Assembly (NCBI GenBank): GCA_005879815.1
Contig: VBKA01000001.1
Span: forward strand, 1 to 13,945
Length of the DNA: 13,945 nucleotides
Reading direction: 5' to 3'
DNA from: Chloroflexota bacterium
GTDB lineage: Bacteria > Chloroflexota > Limnocylindria > QHBO01
Within the stretch, counting starts at the first letter, position 1; every line of letters begins with the position of its first letter. The notes beneath the pieces were generated by a model that was given only the letters and a program-made list of their open reading frames with translations, ran no database searches and was not told the origin of the DNA. The translations under genes and the position numbers were made by a program. Positions 1-5,888 of the stretch are shown here, piece by piece.

Positions 1-43
1 AGGCTCGGTCAAGGGCTAGACCGATACAAGCCTCGGCGTCTTC

Positions 44-75
44 AGGGGCGGCCGTCCAATTGGTCGGCGGCCCCT
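44..75. promoter_or_regulatory. 32-bp imperfect dyad, possible operator or hairpin
   Basis: Bases 44-75 are symmetric about the 59/60 boundary. The arms read AGGGGC.GCCG and CGGC.GCCCCT around the central palindrome CCAATTGG (56-63). Only the pairs 50/69 (G-G) and 55/64 (T-T) break the symmetry, so 14 of 16 pairs match. No T tract follows on either strand, so an intrinsic terminator is not obvious. The long arms and AT-containing centre look more like a dimeric regulator site. The regulator and target gene cannot be identified. Confidence 0.35.
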
Positions 76-272
76 CTCTGAGCGAGTTCCGATTCGCGAC
101 CAGCAGTCGCGTTACGTAGCTCGCGGCGCAATCCGGCGGCCGTCCGCGACGCTCTCACGCTCGGGCGACGGGCCAAAGAGGCCCCCGGCGAGCCGGTAAG
201 CCACTTTGCGCGACTGGGAGGCGGGGGCGGCAACTCGGCGATTCTGCTGGTGCGCTTGCCGTGCGTAGCGCA

Positions 273-296
273 ACTGGCAGGCGCAGGGCCGCCAGT
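273..296 (-). terminator. Bulged hairpin after ABC permease gene, terminator candidate
   Basis: ACTGGC (273-278) pairs with GCCAGT (291-296), and the inner GGC (280-282) pairs with GCC (288-290). Together they give a 9-bp stem with one bulged A and a GCAGG loop. It lies 31 nt beyond the permease stop on the minus strand. There is no T run, so this is at best a GC-rich terminator or mRNA 3' end stabiliser. Confidence 0.3.
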
Positions 297-311
297 CGGA
301 ACCCAGGGCGG

Positions 312-325
312 GGCGCTATGGCGCC
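312..325 (-). terminator. Short hairpin directly behind the permease stop
   Basis: GGCGC (312-316) and GCGCC (321-325) form a perfect 5-bp stem with a 4-nt loop, 2 nt past the permease TGA. It is in tandem with the hairpin at 273-296. There is no T tract, so the terminator role is inferred from position only. Confidence 0.2.
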
Positions 326-327
326 GG

Positions 328-1119
328 TCAGCCCAGGCGCGTCAGGATCGACTCGCGGTCGAATGCCCAGGAGCCGATGGCCAGCACCACCCCGATCAGC
401 GACAGCACGACCAGGTCACCGAGCACCACCTGGCTGAAGGTGAAGGTCGCCTGGCCGCCGAAGAACTGGGCGACGGCGATGCCGATGATCGGCAGCACCA
501 CGAAGCCCCCGATCTGCTGGGCGGTGCGCGCATCGGTGACGCGGCTGCTGACCACGATTCCCAGTAGCACGCTGAACAGGCAGATGAGTGGCACCAGGCT
601 GGCCATCGCGAACAGCCACGTGTCGCTGAAGACCAGGCGCGTCAGGCGCGTGTCCGCGATCGCGCCGTTGACCAGGCCGTAGACGAGGAAGACGGCCCAG
701 GTCGCCAGCACAGCCGGAAGCGCGGCGGCGATGGTCTTGCCGGCGAGCAGCTCCGGGACCTCGATGGGGGTGGCCAGCTGTGGCTCCAGCGAGCGGGCCT
801 GCTTCTCGCCGATCACCGACTGCGTGGCGAGCGCCATCGGCACCATGGCGGGAATGATGAGGAAGTAGGCCATGAAGTTGGTGACGATGAACGCCTCTGC
901 CGCGAGCTTGGGCGAGAGATCAGGAAACTGCGCGATGTACTGCTGGATCTGCCCGATCTGGTTCGGATCGAGGTTGCGGGCCTGGATGAACGCCACCAGC
1001 CCGGTGGGGATGGCGGCGAAGATGACCGCCGGGAACGCGACCGCGCCGAGCAGAACGCGGTTCGAGACAAGGTCGCGCCATTCCTTGCCGAAGACGGCGC
1101 CGACGTAGCCGATGCGCAC
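328..1119 (-). CDS. ABC-2 type transporter permease
   Basis: This 263-aa protein is the membrane half of an ABC exporter and pairs with the ATPase encoded immediately upstream. About six hydrophobic segments are visible, at roughly residues 23-45, 79-101, 127-150, 168-191, 203-221 and 231-252. A soluble extracytoplasmic loop lies between the first two (46-78). The sequence EKQARSLEPQLATPI (105-119) corresponds to the conserved cytoplasmic stretch of ABC-2 permeases that contacts the ATPase. The start is GTG at 1119, only 2 nt after the ATPase TGA and without its own Shine-Dalgarno, so translation is probably coupled. The substrate cannot be told from sequence: such two-gene ABC-2 systems export drugs, lipids, peptides or sodium, or act in membrane-protein processing. 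I am confident of the class and not of the cargo. Confidence 0.88.
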   Translation of the reverse strand: MRIGYVGAVFGKEWRDLVSNRVLLGAVAFPAVIFAAIPTGLVAFIQARNLDPNQIGQIQQYIAQFPDLSPKLAAEAFIVTNFMAYFLIIPAMVPMALATQSVIGEKQARSLEPQLATPIEVPELLAGKTIAAALPAVLATWAVFLVYGLVNGAIADTRLTRLVFSDTWLFAMASLVPLICLFSVLLGIVVSSRVTDARTAQQIGGFVVLPIIGIAVAQFFGGQATFTFSQVVLGDLVVLSLIGVVLAIGSWAFDRESILTRLG

Positions 1120-1121
1120 AG

Positions 1122-2063
1122 TCAGCCCGGGTCCTGGTCGTCGATCGCGCCGACCATCTGGAGGTAGACGTCCTCGAGCGTGGCAGCTTCCTCGCGCACG
1201 CCGACGATCCGCGCGCCGTGCGCCACGAGCGTCGCCACTAGCTCCGGGTTGTCGCGCCGCGGATCGCGAACCTCGACCTGCAGCGTGCCGTCGAGCTCGC
1301 GCGCGCCCATCACGAAGGGGAGCGGGGCCAGCGCGTCGAGCAGGCGGCGCGCCTCGCCATCCGATGCGGCCAGCTGGACGTGCACCGTCGCCAGGCGCCC
1401 GTAGCGCCTCAGGGCGGCGGGCGAGTTCACCTGGATGAGCGTCTGGCGGATGATCCCGATCCGGTCGCAGAGGCGCTCCGCCTCGTCGAGGTTGTGCGTG
1501 CAGATCACGATCGAGCGTCCGGTGTCGCGGAGACCGCTGACGAAGTCGCGGATGTTCTTGGCCGCGGATGGATCGAGCGCGCTCGTCGGCTCGTCGAGGT
1601 AGATGACCTCCGGCTCGTGGAGCAGGGCGCGCGCGATGGCCACCTTCTGGCGCATCCCCTTGCTGAATCCCGCAACCCGCCGGTCCCCCATCTCCGAGAG
1701 CTCCACGACGCCGAGGTAGTGGTCGACCGCTCGCCGCAGGGTCGCGCCGGTCAGCCCGTACAGCCGGCCGTAGTAGCCCAGGTTCTGGCGGGCCGTGAGC
1801 TTGTCGTGCAGGCCGGGCGCCTCGGTCAGGATGCCGCTGATGGCGCGGATGCGCCGCGAGTCGGGGCCAAGGCGCATGCCGTTGATCCGCGCGGCGCCGG
1901 CCGAAGGCACCACCAGACCCGCGAGCATCCGAACGGTGGTCGTCTTGCCGGCACCATTCGGCCCGAGCAGCCCGAAGATCTCACCGTCACCGACGGTGAA
2001 GCTCAGGTTCTGCACCGCCTCGAGCGCGCCGAAGCGCTTGCCGAGGCCCTGCACCTCGATCAC
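1122..2063 (-). CDS. ABC transporter ATP-binding protein (ABC-2 exporter, CcmA-like)
   Basis: This 313-aa ATPase drives the adjacent permease. It shows Walker A GPNGAGKTT (34-42), an ABC signature in the form SKGMRQ (134-139), Walker B with D-loop VIYLDEPTSALDP (153-165), and the switch histidine in CTHNLDE (H190). The Q-loop region reads ILTEAPGL (78-85), with no glutamine at the usual place; this variant is common in this type of ATPase. The C-terminal ~95 residues form the accessory domain typical of ABC-2 ATPases and end in a LEDVYLQM-type motif. The frame stays open upstream to 2159, but GTG at 2063 is preferred. It is preceded by GGGGGAGGT, domain homology begins at once (VIEVQGLGKRFG), and the upstream extension is Arg-rich and would overlap the likely promoter. 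Confidence 0.92.
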   Translation of the reverse strand: MIEVQGLGKRFGALEAVQNLSFTVGDGEIFGLLGPNGAGKTTTVRMLAGLVVPSAGAARINGMRLGPDSRRIRAISGILTEAPGLHDKLTARQNLGYYGRLYGLTGATLRRAVDHYLGVVELSEMGDRRVAGFSKGMRQKVAIARALLHEPEVIYLDEPTSALDPSAAKNIRDFVSGLRDTGRSIVICTHNLDEAERLCDRIGIIRQTLIQVNSPAALRRYGRLATVHVQLAASDGEARRLLDALAPLPFVMGARELDGTLQVEVRDPRRDNPELVATLVAHGARIVGVREEAATLEDVYLQMVGAIDDQDPG

Positions 2064-2066
2064 GGG

Positions 2067-2072
2067 ACCTCC
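2067..2072 (-). promoter_or_regulatory. Shine-Dalgarno fixing the GTG start of the ABC ATPase
   Basis: On the minus strand GGAGGT is followed by CCC and then GTG at 2063. This near-perfect Shine-Dalgarno decides the start in favour of GTG over the upstream in-frame ATGs at 2159 and 2114. The spacer is short (3 nt), as it also is for the M23 gene. Confidence 0.7.
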
Positions 2073-2100
2073 CCCGACCAGCCGGGCTCTGCGGCCCCGC

Positions 2101-2109
2101 ACTCTAGCA
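2101..2109 (-). promoter_or_regulatory. Extended -10 promoter element for the ABC operon
   Basis: The minus strand reads TGCTAGAGT, matching the extended -10 pattern TGnTAnnnT. The predicted start of transcription is near 2094, giving a leader of about 30 nt that includes the Shine-Dalgarno. No TTGACA-like -35 is seen at 16-17 bp, as expected for an extended -10 promoter. Confidence 0.35.
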
Positions 2110-2134
2110 GGCATGTGCGTGAGGGACCTTCCGG

Positions 2135-2140
2135 TACGAT
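2135..2140 (+). promoter_or_regulatory. Possible -10 element for the Nudix operon
   Basis: TACGAT fits TAnnnT in the 114-bp divergent region. It lies 37 nt before the Nudix ATG, and AGGAGAG (2160-2166) lies between them. No clear -35 is present. It is about 30 bp from the divergent promoter of the ABC operon, so the two could interfere with each other. Confidence 0.25.
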
Positions 2141-2177
2141 GGTCGCCCCGAGCGCCCACAGGAGAGCCACCAGACCG

Positions 2178-2735
2178 ATGCCTGAGCAGACGGTGGAGAG
2201 CCGGCGTCCCTTCGTCGGGCGCCTGCTACGCGTTCGCGTCGACGACGTCGCCCTCGACGACGGACGGCGGACGACCCGAGAAGTCGTCGAGCATCCCGGC
2301 GCGGTCGCCATGCTGGCCTGGGACGGCGAGCGGCTTGCGCTCGTCCGCCAGTGGCGCCACGCGGCAGGAAGGGCGCTGCTGGAGGTCCCGGCCGGGACGC
2401 TCGAGCCCGGCGAGGACCCCGCGGCGACGGCCGTGCGCGAGCTCGTCGAGGAGACCGAGCTGGAGGCCGATGCGTGGGACCGGGGCCCTGCCTTCTTCAC
2501 GGCACCGGGCTTCTGCACCGAATACCTGACGGTCTACCTGGCGAGCGGCCTTCACGCGGCGGCCACCGGCGACCACCCAGACGACGAGGAGCTCGAGGTC
2601 GTGCGCATGACGCTCCACGAGGCGCTCGATGCCGTCGACCGCGGCGAGATCGAGGACGCCAAGTCGATCGTGGCAATCCTGTGGCTCGCCCGACGCCTGG
2701 CGGGGGGCGCCACCATCGGTCCAGCGCAGAGCTGA
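2178..2735 (+). CDS. Nudix hydrolase, ADP-ribose pyrophosphatase-like
   Basis: This 185-aa protein fits the size and layout of ADP-ribose pyrophosphatases (NudF-like), which hydrolyse ADP-ribose to AMP and ribose 5-phosphate using Mg2+. The Nudix box spans residues 73-95 (G-x5-E-x7-RELVEE-x-E-L), with REL and EE intact; the usual late Gly is Glu (94). The downstream stretch FFTAPGFCTEY (106-116) is the ADP-ribose-class signature after the box. VEHPGAVAML and VRQWRHAAG before it form the conserved beta-sheet region. The ATG at 2178 follows AGGAGAG (2160-2166). An in-frame ATG at 2139 would add 13 residues but lacks a well-placed Shine-Dalgarno. DUF421 starts 3 nt after the stop, so the two are co-transcribed. 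Another nucleotide-sugar substrate is possible. Confidence 0.88.
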   Translation: MPEQTVESRRPFVGRLLRVRVDDVALDDGRRTTREVVEHPGAVAMLAWDGERLALVRQWRHAAGRALLEVPAGTLEPGEDPAATAVRELVEETELEADAWDRGPAFFTAPGFCTEYLTVYLASGLHAAATGDHPDDEELEVVRMTLHEALDAVDRGEIEDAKSIVAILWLARRLAGGATIGPAQS

Positions 2736-2738
2736 GCG

Positions 2739-3263
2739 ATGTGGAACCTGGCGATTCCATGGTGGGAGCTCGTCATCCGCTCGATCGTGATCTACGCGGC
2801 GATGATCGGCATCCTGCGCGTCTTCGGAAAGCGAGAGGTCGGACAGTTCACGCTCTTCGATCTCGTCCTGATCCTGCTCGTGGCAAATGCGGTGCAGCCG
2901 GCCATGACCGGACCCGACTCCTCCCTGCTGGGAGGCATGATCATCATCGTCACGCTGGTCGCCACCGACCGGATCCTCGCGCTGGCGCGCGCCCGGATCC
3001 CGATCGTCCATCACCTCCTCGAGGCGAGTCCTACGGTCATCATCCGCAATGGCGAGTGGCAGACGAAGGCCATGGATCGCGAGGATCTGACGCCGGACGA
3101 CGCGGAGATGGCGCTCCGCGAGCACGGCTTCGACAGCGTGACCGATGTGGAGCTGGCGGTGCTCGAGGCAGATGGCTCGATCAGCGTCGTCCCCAAGGAG
3201 CGCGAAGGCGGGCCAACCGTCCATCGCCCGCGTCGCCGTCTGCGGCTGGTACGCCGCATCTGA
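2739..3263 (+). CDS. DUF421 domain membrane protein (YetF/YrbG-like)
   Basis: This 174-aa protein belongs to the DUF421 family. The N-terminal half has three hydrophobic segments (about 9-28, 38-55 and 62-80). The family motif RVFGKREVGQFTLFDLV (27-43) is followed by ANAVQPAMTG (49-58). The C-terminal cytoplasmic part has the conserved pattern SPTVIIRNG (97-105), REDLTPDDAEMALREHG (114-130) and LEADGSISVVPK (142-153). The biochemical role of the family is not established; in Bacillus, relatives are linked to spore membranes and stress. It ends in an Arg-rich tail (163-173). The ATG lies 3 nt after the Nudix stop, so expression is coupled to that gene. Family assignment is firm; function is unknown. 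Confidence 0.88.
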   Translation: MWNLAIPWWELVIRSIVIYAAMIGILRVFGKREVGQFTLFDLVLILLVANAVQPAMTGPDSSLLGGMIIIVTLVATDRILALARARIPIVHHLLEASPTVIIRNGEWQTKAMDREDLTPDDAEMALREHGFDSVTDVELAVLEADGSISVVPKEREGGPTVHRPRRRLRLVRRI

Positions 3264-3311
3264 CGTTCGCCCGCCCGCCTGTGGCACAGTCCTTGCGACC
3301 GCGCCGCACCG

Positions 3312-4412
3312 ATGAGCCTTCCCGCCGACCCAGCGGAATCGGCCGAAGAAGCCGGGCTCCGGTACGTGACCGATGCGCAACCCGGCCTCCGGCGCGTCCG
3401 CGCCGGACGCGGCTTTCGGTACCTGCGTCCCGACGGCTCACCGCTCGCCGACCGCAGGCACGGCGCGTGGATCAAGGGCCTGGCGATTCCGCCCGCGTGG
3501 CGCGACGTCTGGATCTGTCCGGACCGGCGCGGCCATCTGCAGGCGACCGGACGCGACGCGCGAGGCCGCAAGCAGTACCGCTATCACCCTGAGTGGCGCG
3601 GCAAGCGCGACGAGATCAAGTACGACCGTCTGCTCGACTTCGCCCGCAGGCTGCCACGCATCCGCCGGCGGGTGACCCGCGACCTGTCGCGCCCGGGGTT
3701 GCCGCGCGCGAAGGTGCTGGCGGCCGTCGTGCGCCTGCTGGAGACGACGCTTCTGCGTGTGGGCAACGCCGAGTACGCGCGGGCAAACAACTCGTTCGGG
3801 CTCACGACGCTGCGCGACCGGCATGCGAAGGTCGGAAGCACCAAGATCAAGCTCCGCTTCCCCGGCAAGGGGGGCAAGGTCAGCGAGGTGACCCTCGAGG
3901 ATCGGCGGATGGCGCGGGTCATTGGCCGGCTGCAGGACCTGCCCGGACAGGAGCTCTTCCAGTACGTCGGGGACGACGGACAGCCGCGCGCCATCGGCTC
4001 AGAAGAGGTCAACGCCTATCTGCACGAGATCACGGGCGACGACTTCACCGCCAAGGACTTCCGCACCTGGGCCGGCAGCGTGCGGGCGGCGAGTGCCCTG
4101 CGAGCCTCCGACGCAACCGATGCCGATGCGCAGGCCAGGCGCAACGTGGTGCGCGCGATGGAGCTGGTCGCGGAGGAGCTGGGCAACACGCCCGCGGTCT
4201 CGCGCAGCGCCTACGTGCACCCCTCGATCATCGAGGCGTACATGGATGGCGACCTGTTGGCTGGTTCAGCGCGGGGTTCGGCGCGGAGCGCCCGCCCGGT
4301 CGCGAATGGGCTGGGATCGCTCAAAGCCAGGGAGGCGGAGCTCGTCTCGCTGCTGCGCCGTAGACGGCGTCAGGCAGCCTCGCCCTCGAAACGCTCGAGC
4401 GCGCGGCGATAG
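3312..4412 (+). CDS. DNA topoisomerase IB (poxvirus-like bacterial type)
   Basis: This 366-aa enzyme relaxes supercoils by cutting one strand through a 3'-phosphotyrosine. All expected catalytic positions are visible: R149 in LLRVGNAEY, K186 in RFPGKGGKV, R251 in KDFRTWAGS, N292 in ELGNTPAVS (bacterial enzymes carry Asn where eukaryotic ones have His) and the nucleophile Y301 in SRSAYVHPS. The N-terminal DNA-binding domain covers roughly 15-115, with GLRYVTDAQPGLRRVRAGRGF and IPPAWRDVWICP motifs. The last ~50 residues form a basic, Ser/Arg-rich tail. Length matches bacterial TopIB. No Shine-Dalgarno precedes the ATG, which follows DUF421 by 48 nt. Its 3' end overlaps the convergent TPR gene by 43 nt. 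Confidence 0.95.
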   Translation: MSLPADPAESAEEAGLRYVTDAQPGLRRVRAGRGFRYLRPDGSPLADRRHGAWIKGLAIPPAWRDVWICPDRRGHLQATGRDARGRKQYRYHPEWRGKRDEIKYDRLLDFARRLPRIRRRVTRDLSRPGLPRAKVLAAVVRLLETTLLRVGNAEYARANNSFGLTTLRDRHAKVGSTKIKLRFPGKGGKVSEVTLEDRRMARVIGRLQDLPGQELFQYVGDDGQPRAIGSEEVNAYLHEITGDDFTAKDFRTWAGSVRAASALRASDATDADAQARRNVVRAMELVAEELGNTPAVSRSAYVHPSIIEAYMDGDLLAGSARGSARSARPVANGLGSLKAREAELVSLLRRRRRQAASPSKRSSARR

Positions 4413-4771
4413 TCATCGCTCTCCGGCTTGAGGCGTACGGCCATGCGCAGGTGCCGTCGGGCGAGGCGCGGATGGCCGAGGCGCGCCTCCGAGAGACCCA
4501 GCCCGAAGTGCGCGTAGTGGGCAAGCGGATCCCGATCCACGATCTCGCGGAAGCGCTCCGCGGCGAGCGCATGAGCGCCCTGGTTGAAGTACGCCTGCCC
4601 GAGCGCCTCGAGGATGGACGCCTTACCCGGCTCGAGATGGCTGGCTCGCTCGAGCACGACCGCCGCCGCCGCCGGATGACGCTGCTCGAGGAGCCTGGAG
4701 CCGCGTCGAAAGAGCTCGTACGCGGAGTCGCGCTCGCCCGGATCGCTGCGGTCGCCTGGATGCGGGGCCAT
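4370..4771 (-). CDS. Small TPR-repeat protein
   Basis: This 133-aa protein consists almost entirely of three tetratricopeptide repeats (about 16-50, 51-84 and 85-118). Each shows the spaced small and aromatic residues of the fold, such as LGQAYFNQGAHALAAERF and FGLGLSEARLGHPRLARRHL, and ends in an L/D-P-type turn. There is no signal peptide, membrane segment or catalytic domain, so it is probably a cytoplasmic adaptor. The chosen ATG lies 5 nt after the nicotinate phosphoribosyltransferase stop; the frame continues upstream inside that gene, but only this start gives a compact TPR protein. No Shine-Dalgarno is evident, so translation is probably coupled. Partner unknown. The last 43 nt overlap the topoisomerase gene tail to tail. 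Confidence 0.75.
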   Translation of the reverse strand: MAPHPGDRSDPGERDSAYELFRRGSRLLEQRHPAAAAVVLERASHLEPGKASILEALGQAYFNQGAHALAAERFREIVDRDPLAHYAHFGLGLSEARLGHPRLARRHLRMAVRLKPESDDYRRALERFEGEAA

Positions 4772-4776
4772 GCGCG

Positions 4777-5838
4777 CTACGGGATCAGCTCGATCCGCTC
4801 GAGACGCTTGTTCTCGGATCGCCCGGGGATGCGGCCACGCTTCGCGATGGGCCGTCCCTCGATCTCCTTCAGGTCCCCCGTGAAGTCGATGGGGCTGGCA
4901 TCGCTGATCGCTGACCCCACGGCGAACGAGTCGATGGGCGCTGCCGCCTCCTTGAAATAGGCGATGCGCTCGAGGTCGATGCCTCCCGATACCACGATGC
5001 GCACGTGCTCGTGCCCGGCGAGATCGAGGCGAGCGCGGACCTCCTTGACCAGGTCCGCGGTGACTCGACCGCGCTCCGATGGCGTGTCGAGGCGCACCCC
5101 CCACAGCCGTTCACCGAGCGCGTCGGCCACTCGGAGCGACTCCTCCGCCTCGTCCTTGAACGTGTCGACCAGCGCGATGCGGGGAACGTCGGGCTCCACG
5201 TCGCGATCGAAAGCCTCCATGGCCCGCACGGTGTCCCCGAAGATGAGGACCATGGCGTGCGGCATGGTGCCGGTGGGCGCCAGGCCGGCCAACCGCGCAC
5301 CAGCAGGCGTCGAAGCGCCGATGCATCCGCCGACGACGCTGGCGTAGTCCATCTGATCGGCGATCGAGGGATGGACGTGGCGTGCGCCGAAGCCGATCAC
5401 CGGGATCGGTGCCGCGGCGTCCACGACCCGCCGCGCGGCGGTCGCCCAACCGGTCGATTGCGAGAGGATCCCGAGGATGGCGGTCTCGTACAGTCCAAAC
5501 GCCGAGTAGCGGGCGTTGATGCGCATGACGACCTCCTTCGAGGCGATCGCGTCGCCGTCATGCAGCGATTCGACGACCGGCGAGGGGTCCAGGCGCTTTC
5601 CGTTGCCGAGGATCTCCCGGAGGTAGGCGATGGCCTCCTCCGCGCCGCACAGCGTCGCGTCCGCACGGCAGAAGATCTCCATGGTCACGACCGGGTCGAG
5701 GCCCTCCGTGGCCAGGATCCGGCGCGTGCGCTCGAAATAGACATCGGCCGTCTCGCCCGACAGGACGTCAGCGGCCGGCTGGAACGGCGGCGTGCTCGGG
5801 CGGAGGCGACGCTCCGCGGAGACGGCGTCGGAGGTCAT
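4777..5838 (-). CDS. pncB: Nicotinate phosphoribosyltransferase (short archaeal-type)
   Basis: This 353-aa enzyme joins nicotinate and PRPP to give nicotinate mononucleotide, the entry step of NAD salvage. It has the type II phosphoribosyltransferase architecture: an N-terminal segment with LSGETADVYFERT (26-38), then GARHVHPS (151-158), GTMPHAM (190-196, H194 aligning with the phosphorylated histidine of the family), VDTFKDE (224-230), GVRLDTPSERG (247-257) and the phosphate-binding SGGI (284-287). A C-terminal stretch follows with AVGSAISDASPIDFTGDLKE. The length is nearer the archaeal/Thermoplasma-type enzymes (~350-390 aa) than the ~400-490 aa bacterial ones. A nicotinamide-using relative cannot be excluded. 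ATG 5838 is preceded by an extended -10 8 nt away and no Shine-Dalgarno. The TPR gene follows after 5 nt. Confidence 0.9.
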   Translation of the reverse strand: MTSDAVSAERRLRPSTPPFQPAADVLSGETADVYFERTRRILATEGLDPVVTMEIFCRADATLCGAEEAIAYLREILGNGKRLDPSPVVESLHDGDAIASKEVVMRINARYSAFGLYETAILGILSQSTGWATAARRVVDAAAPIPVIGFGARHVHPSIADQMDYASVVGGCIGASTPAGARLAGLAPTGTMPHAMVLIFGDTVRAMEAFDRDVEPDVPRIALVDTFKDEAEESLRVADALGERLWGVRLDTPSERGRVTADLVKEVRARLDLAGHEHVRIVVSGGIDLERIAYFKEAAAPIDSFAVGSAISDASPIDFTGDLKEIEGRPIAKRGRIPGRSENKRLERIELIP

Positions 5839-5846
5839 GGCCCGGC

Positions 5847-5855
5847 AGTGTACCA
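5847..5855 (-). promoter_or_regulatory. Extended -10 promoter, likely leaderless start of pncB
   Basis: The minus strand reads TGGTACACT (TGnTAnnnT). The -10 hexamer TACACT ends 8 nt before the ATG at 5838, so transcription should begin within a base or two of the start codon. No Shine-Dalgarno is present in the 50-nt gap to the preceding gene. The same arrangement is seen for the PBP gene. Confidence 0.45.
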
Positions 5856-5888
5856 GTGGGTCCCAGTGAGGGCGGTACCCGGCAGGGT

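Larger units (their letters stand above)
1..327. other. Non-coding stretch downstream of the ABC exporter operon
   Basis: No convincing gene is visible here. A 63-codon minus-strand frame (42-233) is open, but it is Pro/Arg/Ala-rich, low in complexity and resembles no family I know. I recognise no tRNA, rRNA, tmRNA or RNase P signature. The stretch holds several inverted repeats: CGGTC/GACCG at 6-23, a long dyad at 44-75, GGGCC/GGCCC at 170-184, and two hairpins at 273-325 just after the permease stop. It may be a 3' untranslated region, a regulatory region for a gene left of the window, or the edge of a small RNA. Confidence 0.5.

Noticed and set aside
1..33. Possible tRNA or structured RNA start from AGGCT...AGCCT and CGGTC...GACCG pairs
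   Set aside because: No T-loop, anticodon stem or other known RNA signature, and the window edge cuts the context.
42..233. 63-codon minus-strand frame in the left intergenic region
   Set aside because: Low-complexity Pro/Arg/Ala protein with no Shine-Dalgarno, and its stop lies at the arm of the dyad. Kept only as a remark.
2064..2132. Near-direct repeat GGGACCTcCC / GGGACCTtCC in the divergent region (2064-2073 and 2123-2132)
   Set aside because: One copy is explained by the Shine-Dalgarno of the ABC ATPase read on the other strand. Ten bases in GC-rich DNA is weak evidence for an operator pair.
1380..2177. Long plus-strand open frame leading into the Nudix gene, which would make a 451-aa protein
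   Set aside because: The extension is antisense to the ABC ATPase, has no family features and starts without a signal. The Nudix domain begins normally after ATG 2178, which has a Shine-Dalgarno.
2226..3380. 384-codon minus-strand open frame opposite Nudix and DUF421
   Set aside because: Both opposite genes are clear family members. The frame is His/Arg/Asp-rich shadow sequence typical of high-GC DNA.
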